The position numbers and the translations under genes are program-made. Source: Candidatus Thorarchaeota archaeon (lineage in GTDB: Archaea; Asgardarchaeota; Thorarchaeia; Thorarchaeales; Thorarchaeaceae). Taken from it: a DNA stretch of 46,614 nt. Numbering within the stretch: position 1 is the stretch's first letter; each line of letters starts with the position of its first letter. Below are positions 31,632 to 39,751 of the stretch, piece by piece. Under the pieces are notes generated by a model that did no database searches, was not told the DNA's origin, and was given only the letters and a program-made list of their open reading frames with translations. The stretch spans positions 1 through 46,614 of the forward strand of contig PRDH01000024.1 in assembly GCA_003345545.1 (NCBI GenBank), read 5' to 3'.

Positions 31632-33521
31632 CTACAGTCTTAGGATGAATGTGTATTGATTATCTTCGATGCTTAGTCGGCTCTCGATAAGCTTTCCCGT
31701 TCTGTGTATGAAATTGATCATAGCAACATTCTTTGGATGAACATATGCAATGAATGCATTGACTCCCTTGCTTTTTGCAATACGCATCATCTGATTCAGA
31801 ACAAATGTACCAATGCCTCGGCCCTGGTACTCGTCCTTAACGAGCAATGCAAACTCCGCTTGATTCTTGCTTCTATTCAGTAGATATCTTCCCGCGCCAA
31901 CGATTTTCTCGCGTTCTCCCTCTCCTCCATTTTCTGCCACTGCGACAAGGGAGATATCTGATTCTTGGTCGACTCGATAGAAATCCTGCAGTGTCTGCCG
32001 TCTAAGACTTCTCAGCGGCGTCAAGAATCTGAAGAAAATCGAGTCCTCACTGAGACCGTAGAAGAGGTCCTTGATACGGTCACTGTCGTCGGGTCGGATC
32101 AACCGAACGCGAACACTGATCGGCCCATCTGGCATTTGGGCCTCAGTGATAGCTTCGTATTCAATCGGAAAGTAGGTGCCTCTGGCAAGGAATGGAACTT
32201 GATCCTCGAACACGTATTTCATCTCTTTGGCTGCTTCAAGTAATCCATTCCTGAAGTCCGGGTGTGCGATTGCGATGAGAGACAGTACTCTCTCGCGTAT
32301 GGTCTTCCCTCGAAGCGAAGCGTGCCCATATTCCGTGATTATCACGTCCACGTCCCCCCTCGTTGTAACCACACCTGCACCCTCGCTCAGGTGGGCCACA
32401 ATCTTTGATACAGTCCCCTGCAGTGCAGTGGACTTGACACAGATGATTGATTTTCCTCCCTCTGATCTCGATGCTCCCCGTATGAAGTCGACCTGTCCTC
32501 CGATGCCGCTATAGAAGGCGTGTCCAATCGAGTCAGAGCATACTTGACCGGTAAGATCAACTTCCAGAGCAGAGTTAATCGCTACCATCTTTCGATTCTG
32601 GCAGATCACAGCTGGATCATTAACGTAGGAAGTCTCCCTGAACTCGAATAGCGGGTTATTATTCACAAAATCGTAAAGCTTCTTGGTGCCCATCGCGAAG
32701 CTTGCTGTCACCTTGCCTTTGTTAATGCTCTTCTTCTGGTTTGTGACCACACCACTTTCAATCAGGTCGATGATGCTGTCACTGAAGGTTTCAGTATGGA
32801 TGCCCAGATCTTGAACTCCAGAGTTGATTAGATTCTTTGTGACAGCTTTGGCTATTGTGCCGATTCCTACTTCGATGGTTGATTCATTTTCAATGAGTTT
32901 CGCGGCATATTCTCCAATTCGGTTCTTCCGCTCGCTTACGTCTGGTGTGTTGAACTCGCGTAGCGGCTCCGTGAAAGGCACAAGATAGTCAAATTCCTTC
33001 ACATGAATGAACGAGTCACCATATGTCACAGGCATGCGCTCGTTGACTTGGGCAATCACCAGATCTGCATATTCTACTCCCGACTTTGTGATATCTACTG
33101 AAATGCCCAACGAACAATAGCCAAACTCGTCGGGTGGACTCACCTGTATCAGCGCCACATCCAGCGGTATTCTTTTTGTCCTAAACAGGAATGGGATATC
33201 CGAGAGAGGCGCCGGTGTATAGTCGGCCCGGCCTTCAGCGACCGCACTACGAATATTGTCAGAAACAAAGAAAGTATTGTGTCTAAATTGATTCTGAAAC
33301 TCAGGGTCTGCTGATGGCGTGTTCCCAATCGTAAGCAAGTGCACTATTTCATTGTCTGCCATCTCACGTGCATTCTTACTTAGTTCTTGAACGAGGTGGT
33401 ACGGAACTCCACAACCTGTCCCGAGAAGAATGCGTGTTCCTCTTCGGATCTTTGATATGGCGACCTTGGCCGAAACAACTTTGTCCTTGTACTTTTCGGT
33501 CCAATCCTCTTTGACGGCCAT
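31632..33521 (-). CDS. Acetyl-CoA hydrolase / 4-hydroxybutyrate CoA-transferase fused to GNAT domain
   Basis: Residues 1-450 are a family I CoA-transferase. The segments are an N-terminal RRGTRILLGTGCGVPYHLVQ, ALIQVSPPDEFGYCSLGISV, EVGIGTIAKAV, and DLGIHTETFSDS with Glu244, which matches the catalytic Glu that forms the enzyme-CoA thioester. C-terminal elements are SGIGGQVDFIRGAS and ITEYGHASLRGKTIRER. Residues about 465-629 are a GNAT domain (VRVRLIRPDDSDRIKDLFYG, with acetyl-CoA loop DEYQGRGIGTFVLNQM). The first part would move CoA between acyl groups, for example acetyl-CoA with 4-hydroxybutyrate, butyrate or acetate. The GNAT part may acetylate the enzyme itself or a partner in response to acetyl-CoA. 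ATG 33521 follows GGTGGAGT. No other pathway gene is adjacent. Confidence 0.9.
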   Translation of the reverse strand: MAVKEDWTEKYKDKVVSAKVAISKIRRGTRILLGTGCGVPYHLVQELSKNAREMADNEIVHLLTIGNTPSADPEFQNQFRHNTFFVSDNIRSAVAEGRADYTPAPLSDIPFLFRTKRIPLDVALIQVSPPDEFGYCSLGISVDITKSGVEYADLVIAQVNERMPVTYGDSFIHVKEFDYLVPFTEPLREFNTPDVSERKNRIGEYAAKLIENESTIEVGIGTIAKAVTKNLINSGVQDLGIHTETFSDSIIDLIESGVVTNQKKSINKGKVTASFAMGTKKLYDFVNNNPLFEFRETSYVNDPAVICQNRKMVAINSALEVDLTGQVCSDSIGHAFYSGIGGQVDFIRGASRSEGGKSIICVKSTALQGTVSKIVAHLSEGAGVVTTRGDVDVIITEYGHASLRGKTIRERVLSLIAIAHPDFRNGLLEAAKEMKYVFEDQVPFLARGTYFPIEYEAITEAQMPDGPISVRVRLIRPDDSDRIKDLFYGLSEDSIFFRFLTPLRSLRRQTLQDFYRVDQESDISLVAVAENGGEGEREKIVGAGRYLLNRSKNQAEFALLVKDEYQGRGIGTFVLNQMMRIAKSKGVNAFIAYVHPKNVAMINFIHRTGKLIESRLSIEDNQYTFILRL

Positions 33522-33585
33522 CTAGTACTCCACCATGCCGATGTAAACACTAGGCTCAGAATGATTTGAGCGTTTCGGGATACAT

Positions 33586-33666
33586 ATGACGAGGCGACCA
33601 TCTTTTGAATCAGGTTTCACTCCTTAGTCCATACTCACAGCACTGATTCAGTGCTATCCTCGTCAT
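33586..33666. repeat. Nested inverted repeats between divergent genes
   Basis: ATGACGAGG (33586-33594) is the exact reverse complement of CCTCGTCAT (33658-33666). Inside lies the 7-bp hairpin AGCACTG-ATT-CAGTGCT (33639-33655). The element sits between the minus-strand CoA-transferase gene and the plus-strand Gfo/Idh-like gene, so it could be a regulatory site or a structured leader. Confidence 0.5.
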
Positions 33667-33769
33667 TTGAAAGAAGAGTTAAATCATGGACCAACTTGAC
33701 CAGATGGACATAGGTCTGAAATCGTAACCTGCACATTTCATTCACAAGCGAATTCGGTGGCTAAAGTAT

Positions 33770-34783
33770 TTGACAAAGAAAATAGGAATGCTCTGCGTCG
33801 GAGTCGGTTTCGTCGGAGGGGCTGCTCATGTTCCGTCATTCAGAAAGGTTGATGGATCAAGACTAGTCGGTGTGGTTGCTCGTAAAGGCCGGGAGAGTGA
33901 AGTGTACGCTAAGAAGCAGCAAGAGAAACATGGCATTGAGATCTTCTACGACTATGATAAGGCTCTGAAGGATAGCAGAGTAGATGGTGCCTGCATAGCT
34001 GTACCTACCCCACTTCACTTCGAATTCGCCGAGAAGGCAATACGAGCCGGCAAGCACGTCTATCTGGAGATGCCGGTGACTCCGAATGTCGATGACATAA
34101 AGAAACTCAAAGAGATGGCCGAGAATGCAGGCGTTATAGTAATGCCAGTACTGAACTTTCGCTTCACTCCCAGCTACGTGAAGGCTAAGGAGCTCTTGGA
34201 GGAGGGTGTTATCGGTAAACCGATGTGCTTGACATTCAGGGAATTCATCACAGCAAAGGATCTTGCAGCTCAGTGGCCGCTAGACTCCTGGGCCTGGGAT
34301 ATTGAGAGAGCCGGTGGCTTTCCTGATTATACGCTCTCGGTGTGGTCATTGGACATGTTCAGGTGGCTCTTCAAGACTGAAATTGAGGCAACAGAGTGGT
34401 ATCCAAACTATATGGAAATCGAAGGAATTAGTGATTTCAGAGGATACCAGACAGTGGGCATCATCAGGCTCAAGAATGGTGTCGTGGGTACAATACAGCT
34501 TGGATCAAGTGTTGCCGAGGGCATGGGCGAAAGCAGGTTTGAGATCTTTGGGAACAATGGAAAGGCGATTTGCTGCTACTGCAATAACATCGTCAAGCTG
34601 ATAGGTGGAGTAAGTGAACCCAGAGTCTGGGAACTGGGATCGAAAGGCCCGGAGGTCTGGGGTCACAGGCAGCTGGCCCAGCACTTCATCAATGTCTGTC
34701 TGGGCAAGGAGAAGCCAGTCTGCACTCTTGATGATGCGATTGCTGCACAAATTCATGCCAATAATATCCTGAGACACTGTTAG
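33770..34783 (+). CDS. Gfo/Idh/MocA family protein with altered EKP motif
   Basis: The N terminus has a dinucleotide-binding GVGFVGG (11-17), with CIAVPTPLHFEFAEKAIRAG and KHVYLEMPVTP following as in Gfo/Idh/MocA oxidoreductases. In most members the EKP motif supplies the catalytic or cofactor-contacting lysine; here it reads Glu100-Met101-Pro102. The C-terminal beta-sheet domain (REFITAKDLAAQWPLDSWAW, GGFPDYTLSVWSLDMFRWLF, RLKNGVVGTIQLGSSVAEGM) is complete. It may reduce or oxidise a sugar or a biliverdin-like substrate, or act without the usual lysine. The start is TTG 33770; ATG 33788 would cut six residues into the first strand. The region 3' of the stop is rich in hairpins. Confidence 0.8.
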   Translation: MTKKIGMLCVGVGFVGGAAHVPSFRKVDGSRLVGVVARKGRESEVYAKKQQEKHGIEIFYDYDKALKDSRVDGACIAVPTPLHFEFAEKAIRAGKHVYLEMPVTPNVDDIKKLKEMAENAGVIVMPVLNFRFTPSYVKAKELLEEGVIGKPMCLTFREFITAKDLAAQWPLDSWAWDIERAGGFPDYTLSVWSLDMFRWLFKTEIEATEWYPNYMEIEGISDFRGYQTVGIIRLKNGVVGTIQLGSSVAEGMGESRFEIFGNNGKAICCYCNNIVKLIGGVSEPRVWELGSKGPEVWGHRQLAQHFINVCLGKEKPVCTLDDAIAAQIHANNILRHC

Positions 34784-34792
34784 AGATACTCA

Positions 34793-34885
34793 AGGCGCCA
34801 GCGTGAGCCGTACAGCGAAAGCTGCGCGAGTCTTTTCTCCTCATGACGCTGCATCCATGCAGACCTCTACTGGCTCCTGACGCCT
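34793..34885 (+). other. Hairpin-rich intergenic segment, possible structured RNA
   Basis: Several exact pairings fall within 95 bases. CAGC-GAAA-GCTG (34813-34824) is a GNRA tetraloop hairpin. CTGCAT-CC-ATGCAG (34849-34862) is another. CAGCGT (34799-34804) pairs with ACGCTG (34846-34851), though it partly competes with the second hairpin. AGGCG (34793-34797) pairs with CGCCT (34881-34885). The segment follows the Gfo/Idh-like gene by 9 bases. It could be a small RNA, a 3' UTR structure or a terminator; no known family is recognised. Confidence 0.4.
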
Positions 34886-34920
34886 CAGTTATCGTTTAGC
34901 GCATTAGATTCTTTGTGGCC

Positions 34921-34946
34921 CATATTTAATTTCTAAATTTCGAAAT
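34921..34946 (+). promoter_or_regulatory. Promoter and operator of GbsR-like regulator
   Basis: CATATTTAAT (34921-34930) is TATA-like. It is followed by ATTTCGAAAT (34937-34946), a perfect 10-bp palindrome, with an extra ATTTC half-site at 34929-34933. The regulator gene starts at 34955 or 34997, so self-regulation is plausible. Confidence 0.5.
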
Positions 34947-34996
34947 ACCGCAATATGTATATTCATAAGAATGGCACATTAGATCAAGGGCTCAAG

Positions 34997-35488
34997 ATGA
35001 AATCTGACAGTCTGCGAACTGAATTTCTCCATGCGATGGGTGAAGCATACGAAAAGTACGGATACCCTGACTACTGCGGTTGGATAGAAGGATTGCTCCT
35101 TCTGGAACCTCGAGAATGGTCCCAGAGGGGAATTGCGGATCGTCTGCGCGAGCTGCTCCCGGCTTCAAAGTATCCTACGTCAATATCGTCAGTGAATAGA
35201 GCTCTCAAGATGCTGGAAATCTACGGTGTTGTCGAGAAGGCAGGTTCAAGAAAGATGGGTTACAAGTATCGCCTTCTTTCCTCTTCAAGTTTAGTGGCCT
35301 CAATGTTGCGGCAGTTGACAGTTCTGAATCAGGAATACATAACGAAGATGGAGGGCCTTGCATCACGAGATCAGAAGGGCGATTCAGATCTTGAGAGAGC
35401 CATCACCTATCAGATCAGTGTAGCTCGAGTATGGAATAGGGCAGTCGAAGACCTGCTTGAGGCAATATCTGAGGATACGGGAGAGTGA
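34997..35488 (+). CDS. GbsR/MarR-like winged-helix transcriptional regulator
   Basis: The 163-residue product (from ATG 34997) begins with LRTEFLHAMGEAYEKYGYPD, then YCGWIEGLLLLEPREWSQRG. This matches the start of GbsR-type regulators (FIExMGxxFExxGxPxxxGxIxGxLLL). The winged helix continues with GIADRLRELLPASKYPTSIS, SVNRALKMLEIYGVVEKAGS and the wing KMGYKYRLL. The C-terminal helices (residues about 90-163) are the dimerisation and ligand part. It would bind the palindromic DNA just upstream. ATG 34997 follows AAGGG; ATG 34955 would add 14 less-conserved residues. The CrtI-like gene begins 7 bases after the stop, so it is the obvious target. Confidence 0.8.
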   Translation: MKSDSLRTEFLHAMGEAYEKYGYPDYCGWIEGLLLLEPREWSQRGIADRLRELLPASKYPTSISSVNRALKMLEIYGVVEKAGSRKMGYKYRLLSSSSLVASMLRQLTVLNQEYITKMEGLASRDQKGDSDLERAITYQISVARVWNRAVEDLLEAISEDTGE

Positions 35489-35495
35489 ATTCAAA

Positions 35496-37004
35496 TTGAA
35501 CAAAAGATCCATTGTCATCATTGGAGCTGGTCTGGCCGGTCTTTCAACGGGAATCTATGCTCAGATGAACGGATATGATAGCAGTATTGTGGAACACCAC
35601 TCGAAACCTGGAGGCCTAGCAGCTGCTTGGAGACGAGGAGAGTATCTGATAGATGGCGGGATACATTTTCTGATTGCTCATAGGCCCCCTAGTCCAATCT
35701 ATGATGTCTACACAGAGATTGGAGTCGATGTGCCTGAGTCAACTGTCGACATGAAGAACTATCTGCGTTTTGTCGATGACACTGGTGAGAGAGAGGTGGA
35801 CTTCACTTCAGATCTGCGGCAGCTTGAACATGACCTGATTGCCATTTCCCCTGAGGATGAGAAAGAGATACGGCAGTTCTTGAGAGAAGTAGAATGGATG
35901 AAGGACTCGCCATTACTCACCGACCTGGGGATGAGCGCAGCCCCTCCTGAATTAAAGGGCCGATTCGATTCTCTGAAAGAGCTGTGGCAGATGCGCGGAT
36001 TCATGAAGTATTTCTATGGCAAGTACAGCCGGCCGGCAGCAGAGTTCGCGAAGAATTTCCATAATCCGTACTTGAGAACTATGTTTGAGAACCTGTTCTC
36101 TCCGGATGGCCCAATCTGGTTCGTCATCATGATTCTAGCAACAGTTGGTGCTGGTCAGCTCGGACTTCTGAAGGGGGGCTGTCCCGGGTTTGTCCTTCCT
36201 ATTGAGCAGAAGTACAAGGATTTGGGAGGCAAGATTCGATATAACGCTACTGTCGATAAGATACTGGTCGAAGATGACAGAGCTGTTGGTGTGCTTCTCA
36301 GGGATGGAAGCGAACATAGAGCAGATGTGGTCGTTTCCGCTGCTGACGGAAGGAATACGATATTTGGACTACTTGGCGGGAGATACGTTGACGACCGCAT
36401 AGAGAAGGTATACGGCACTTGGAAACAATATGATCCGTCTGTGATTGTCAGTCTGGGTGTGGCCCGTACATTCAAAGATGCTGCTCCTCTGAACATGTTC
36501 ATGTTGAAGGATACTTTCTTGCTCGGACAGAGAACCATCAAGGTCCTGCCCCTTAGAGTACTAAACTACAGCGATGTATTTGCTCCGCCTGGAAAGGCAG
36601 TGATTCAGGTCATGTTGGAAACTGACTGGAAATATTGGACCGAACTGCATAACGACAAAGATGCCTATGATGTAGAGAAACAGCGCGTGGCAGAGATGGT
36701 CATTCAGCGACTTGAACGCCTATATCCTGGAATACGGCCCCAAATAGAGCTCGTAGATGTTGCTACGCCATTAACAACCTGGCGATATACCTTGAATAAC
36801 CGAGGCTCTCCAATGGGTTGGTTGATGACCAAGGAAACGCTTATGACACAGTTGCCTCGAAGACTACCAGGTCTAGATGGATTCTATTTGGCAGGGCAAT
36901 GGATTCTGCCCGGTGGTGGCGTACCGGGATGCATTTATTCGGGGCGGAATGTCGTTCAGCTTCTCTGCAAGGAGGATAAGAGAGCGTTTCGGACAAGTGC
37001 CTGA
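35496..37004 (+). CDS. CrtI-like FAD-dependent phytoene desaturase/isoprenoid oxidoreductase
   Basis: The protein has an N-terminal Rossmann FAD motif (VIIGAGLAGLSTGIYAQMNG) followed by EHHSKPGGLAAAWRRGEYLI and DGGIHF. Its C terminus, GLDGFYLAGQWILPGGGVPG, then SGRNVVQLLC, is that of CrtI/CrtN/CrtO-type desaturases and carotenoid or retinoid oxidoreductases (COG1233). Such enzymes add or remove double bonds in isoprenoids using FAD. No phytoene synthase is in view, so the substrate may not be a carotenoid. The frame is open to TTG 35457 inside the regulator gene; the TTG at 35496, about 12 bases after GGGAGAG and next to the Rossmann strand, is preferred. It is cotranscribed with the GbsR-like gene. 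The CrtC-like gene 9 kb downstream might act on related lipids. Confidence 0.85.
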   Translation: MNKRSIVIIGAGLAGLSTGIYAQMNGYDSSIVEHHSKPGGLAAAWRRGEYLIDGGIHFLIAHRPPSPIYDVYTEIGVDVPESTVDMKNYLRFVDDTGEREVDFTSDLRQLEHDLIAISPEDEKEIRQFLREVEWMKDSPLLTDLGMSAAPPELKGRFDSLKELWQMRGFMKYFYGKYSRPAAEFAKNFHNPYLRTMFENLFSPDGPIWFVIMILATVGAGQLGLLKGGCPGFVLPIEQKYKDLGGKIRYNATVDKILVEDDRAVGVLLRDGSEHRADVVVSAADGRNTIFGLLGGRYVDDRIEKVYGTWKQYDPSVIVSLGVARTFKDAAPLNMFMLKDTFLLGQRTIKVLPLRVLNYSDVFAPPGKAVIQVMLETDWKYWTELHNDKDAYDVEKQRVAEMVIQRLERLYPGIRPQIELVDVATPLTTWRYTLNNRGSPMGWLMTKETLMTQLPRRLPGLDGFYLAGQWILPGGGVPGCIYSGRNVVQLLCKEDKRAFRTSA

Positions 37005-37044
37005 TTCCTTCTCTCAAGGTGAGTTCACATGTCGACTAGGAGTC

Positions 37045-38319
37045 CTACGTGAGCAACAGAGAAACCAATGCAAGATAGACGAAACAAATAGCCAGATGTA
37101 CTAGACCGAGCGGTATCACCACACGATTGAACTCTGACCAGCTAAGTGGTTTTAGGTTCTTCTCACATATCGATACCACAACCATGTTTGGTGCATCTCC
37201 GAATGGGACGACATATCCCCCTGCATTGGTGCCGGCAACAAGGGAGAGTGATACTGCCGTAGAAAGACCTTTTGCCGCTGGAGCGAGCAGGATACCGACT
37301 GCTTTTGCATCTACAGGCGACATGAGTCCACCTGACACAAAAATCATCAAGAACATGGCAAGGAAGGCGTTATTTGTTGAAAGCCACTGGAGGCCAACCG
37401 CAAGACCATCAATCATTTTAGTTACCACAAGACCCTGTACGATTCCCATCAGACCCAATAGGAAAAACACAGTATCCCACGAGAGGCGTCTCAGCAAATC
37501 CTTAGCTCTGTCTCTTGATAGGATGAGGAGAGCTCCTGCAACAACAAGCGCAAGCATCGCTGTCTGCTCAGGTAACAGAATAAGACCAAGGACCAAGACG
37601 AACATGCCAATTAATGATATGACAAGATCCTGCTTGGACCGGATTGTCACATTTGGGTCTATGGCAAAGAGCTCTGTCATGTCTCGTTCCTGATGGTCTT
37701 CAATTACATTTGCATACTTCCTCCTCATGTAAAGTAAGGTCGCAAGGAACAAGATGATTGAGAGTGGAAACATCACGATGAACATAAGCCCAACAGGAAT
37801 CTCCGCAATGTAGACAATGACTAGGTTTGTCACGGATCCGATTGGCGTGGGCATCGATGCCAATCCAGCAACAACGGCTTCTGTCATTAGGTATGGTCTG
37901 AAATCGACATCGATGGCGTTGCAGACTTCCACGGTGAATGCACTTACGATCAACATTGTAGGCAACGGATCGAATAGCAGGGATATGATAAAGACAAGAA
38001 CCATGAAGTAGTAGAAGATCTTCCGCGGGTTTCCGAATGTTCGTAGTGCCATGATGATTGCCACATATTGAAAGAAACCTGAGGACGCGACTACGGATAC
38101 TATGATCATCATCGCCGCAACAAAGACTATGACATCCCATCCAATCCCTGATGCATAGGTGGCAAACGTAGGATGTTCTTCATCCAAGAAGAAGACAATT
38201 GTGGCGGAAACTCCGAAACCCATTAGGGCTGTTGCTGTGTCGTTGACTCGTTCACTCATTATCAGGAGTAGAGTGACGATAAAGACTGCCAAGACCAACA
38301 GACCAGCAATCAGACTCAT
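37045..38319 (-). CDS. ArsB/NhaD/SLC13-type anion or Na+/H+ permease (P-protein like)
   Basis: The 424-residue protein has about 10-12 hydrophobic helices with re-entrant Asn/Pro-rich loops characteristic of the ion-transporter superfamily. SLLFDPLPTMLIVSAFTVEV and LASMPTPIGSVTNLVIVYIA are in the first half. LMGIVQGLVVTKMIDGL and VAGTNAGGYVVPFGDAPNMV are in the second. The last contains the T-N-A-G...GDAPN signature of ArsB and the melanosomal P protein. Substrates of this group include arsenite, anions, dicarboxylates and Na+/H+; no arsenic gene is nearby. ATG 38319 follows GAGAGAGG. It converges on the CrtI-like gene, with 40 bases between, and is divergent from a small membrane-protein gene. 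Confidence 0.85.
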   Translation of the reverse strand: MSLIAGLLVLAVFIVTLLLIMSERVNDTATALMGFGVSATIVFFLDEEHPTFATYASGIGWDVIVFVAAMMIIVSVVASSGFFQYVAIIMALRTFGNPRKIFYYFMVLVFIISLLFDPLPTMLIVSAFTVEVCNAIDVDFRPYLMTEAVVAGLASMPTPIGSVTNLVIVYIAEIPVGLMFIVMFPLSIILFLATLLYMRRKYANVIEDHQERDMTELFAIDPNVTIRSKQDLVISLIGMFVLVLGLILLPEQTAMLALVVAGALLILSRDRAKDLLRRLSWDTVFFLLGLMGIVQGLVVTKMIDGLAVGLQWLSTNNAFLAMFLMIFVSGGLMSPVDAKAVGILLAPAAKGLSTAVSLSLVAGTNAGGYVVPFGDAPNMVVVSICEKNLKPLSWSEFNRVVIPLGLVHLAICFVYLALVSLLLT

Positions 38320-38458
38320 ATGCCTCTCTCAAACCGTTGTCATGCAACTCATATTTAGGTACCTTGTATAGTTAACAGATTATTGCGCAATTACGTCCCT
38401 GACGCGCCTCAGAGCATGAGTGCACTGCTCATTCACATTCCCAACTACCTATGCACGA

Positions 38459-38472
38459 GCCGCTATAGCGGC
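38459..38472. promoter_or_regulatory. 14-bp perfect palindrome between divergent genes
   Basis: GCCGCTATAGCGGC is self-complementary over all 14 bases and lies between the permease gene (start 38319, minus) and the small membrane-protein gene (start 38553, plus). It is a plausible dimeric regulator site serving either or both genes. Confidence 0.45.
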
Positions 38473-38552
38473 ATCCGCCATTCATGATTCTTCTCTAGAA
38501 AAAGCAATATGGTATGAAAGCAACAGGGCGCAATATTGAGAGAGGAAGAGAA

Positions 38553-38975
38553 ATGCGAAATCAGACACAGTTTGCACTCTGTATCATTGGTGGTCTGTTA
38601 CTACTTGGTACGAGCTATGCAGGAGGTGTCAGCACAATCGTGCTGATCCGTTCATTCCTACATTCTCTGGCTGCACTGGCTCCATTCTATCTATTAATTG
38701 ATATTGTATTGTTCTTCCTTTGGATCATAGCATGGCTGGGCGGACTCGCAGTGATAATCGGTGGCTATCTGTTGACCACTTCACATATTCGACTAGGCAA
38801 ATTCATAATTGCTGTGGCAGCAGGATTCGGGCTAATCAGTCTAGTACTGGTGATTCTCTGGGTACTCCTTACTTATGGGTGGGGTGGACTTGTTATCCTG
38901 GGATGGCTCCTCATGCATACATCCTGGGCCTTGGGTCTGATTCTGACGATCTTAGCAAGGAGTACGGCTCATTGA
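38553..38975 (+). CDS. Small multi-pass membrane protein, 140 aa
   Basis: The product has four hydrophobic helices: FALCIIGGLLLLGTSYAGGV, LAPFYLLIDIVLFFLWIIAW-L, about residues 75-115 starting GKFIIAVAAGFGLISLVLVI, and LVILGWLLMHTSWALGLILT. Connecting loops are short and there is no soluble domain. I do not recognise a family. ATG 38553 follows GAGAGAGGAAGAGA; the frame is open to ATG 38514, but that adds a basic leader without a ribosome site. It lies alone between the divergent permease gene and the PadR operon. An accessory subunit or stress membrane protein is possible, without evidence. Confidence 0.62.
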   Translation: MRNQTQFALCIIGGLLLLGTSYAGGVSTIVLIRSFLHSLAALAPFYLLIDIVLFFLWIIAWLGGLAVIIGGYLLTTSHIRLGKFIIAVAAGFGLISLVLVILWVLLTYGWGGLVILGWLLMHTSWALGLILTILARSTAH

Positions 38976-39144
38976 TTCTCATCGTTTCGAGAAGAGGAAC
39001 GTAGAGAGAACTATTGGTCCTGCCCTCATTTCCCTCAGAATCTTGGAGATGAGTCCGTAAGGTGTTCAAGGATGAGCCGCCAGATAGACGAATTTGGTCC
39101 TCATAATTCGCTTACTGCCGTTGCTGATAAATCGCTAATCGTCT

Positions 39145-39172
39145 GAAATATAAAGCAGTGGAGTTCAACTGC
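39145..39172 (+). promoter_or_regulatory. Promoter and inverted repeat of PadR operon
   Basis: GAAATATAAAG (39145-39155) is TATA-like. Immediately downstream, GCAGT (39155-39159) and ACTGC (39168-39172) form an inverted repeat with eight bases between. The position over the expected transcription start suits autorepression by the PadR-type protein encoded next. Confidence 0.5.
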
Positions 39173-39199
39173 GTAGAAATCTACCTAGTTGATGTAAGA

Positions 39200-39751
39200 A
39201 TGAGCAAACAGATCAAGTTGTTCCTTCCAACTCCTGCAAAGCTCACTCCAATTCAACTACTGATCATGATTCAGCTTCTTGAGTCTCCCAAGTATGGATA
39301 CGAAATCCTTACTGACCTGAGAGGCGGATTCAAGGGATGCTGGGAGCCCAAGACTGGGACAATCTATCCGGCCCTGCAGTCTCTCGAGAAGAGGAAACTG
39401 ATTGCTTCTGCCCTGCAGAGCGGAAAAATTCACTACAGTCTCACAAGAGAAGGACGGTCCATGATAGATGAGATGAGCAATTATGTGGCAGAGTATCTCA
39501 TGTTCAACTCAAAATTCATCGAGTCAACAGTGGCGAACATGCCGGCCGATTTCACACAAGATGTCTTCAGCAAGATACACGCTTCTGGAATTGATGAAAT
39601 AATACCCGAGGCCCCCATCCTTGAAGCAATCAGCAGATTGTCTGATGTCTCTCTGAAACACGAATTCCTAGAACAGCGCAAGAAGGTACTCAAAAAGAAG
39701 CTGAACCTCGTTGGCAGATACTTGAACAATCTAGACACTGAGGTGCCCTAA
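39200..39751 (+). CDS. PadR family winged-helix transcriptional regulator
   Basis: The 183-residue product (from ATG 39200) has the PadR fold. LTPIQLLIMIQLLESPKYGY, then EILTDLRGGFKGCWEPKTGT and IYPALQSLEKRKLIASALQS, are diagnostic, the last containing the G-T-(I/L)-YP-(A/L)L-x-x-LE recognition helix. GKIHYSLTREG is the wing. The C-terminal helices (residues about 90-183) are the dimerisation arm. The frame is open from GTG 39158, but the TATA element and likely start site near 39172 favour ATG 39200. Its stop overlaps the next ATG (TAATG). It is therefore the first gene of the redox operon and its likely local regulator, binding the inverted repeat upstream. The effector is unknown; relatives sense phenolics or drugs. 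Confidence 0.88.
   Translation: MSKQIKLFLPTPAKLTPIQLLIMIQLLESPKYGYEILTDLRGGFKGCWEPKTGTIYPALQSLEKRKLIASALQSGKIHYSLTREGRSMIDEMSNYVAEYLMFNSKFIESTVANMPADFTQDVFSKIHASGIDEIIPEAPILEAISRLSDVSLKHEFLEQRKKVLKKKLNLVGRYLNNLDTEVP

Noticed and set aside
37127..37693. 188-codon plus-strand frame opposite the permease gene
   Set aside because: The minus-strand frame encodes a convincing membrane transporter; this one has no motif.
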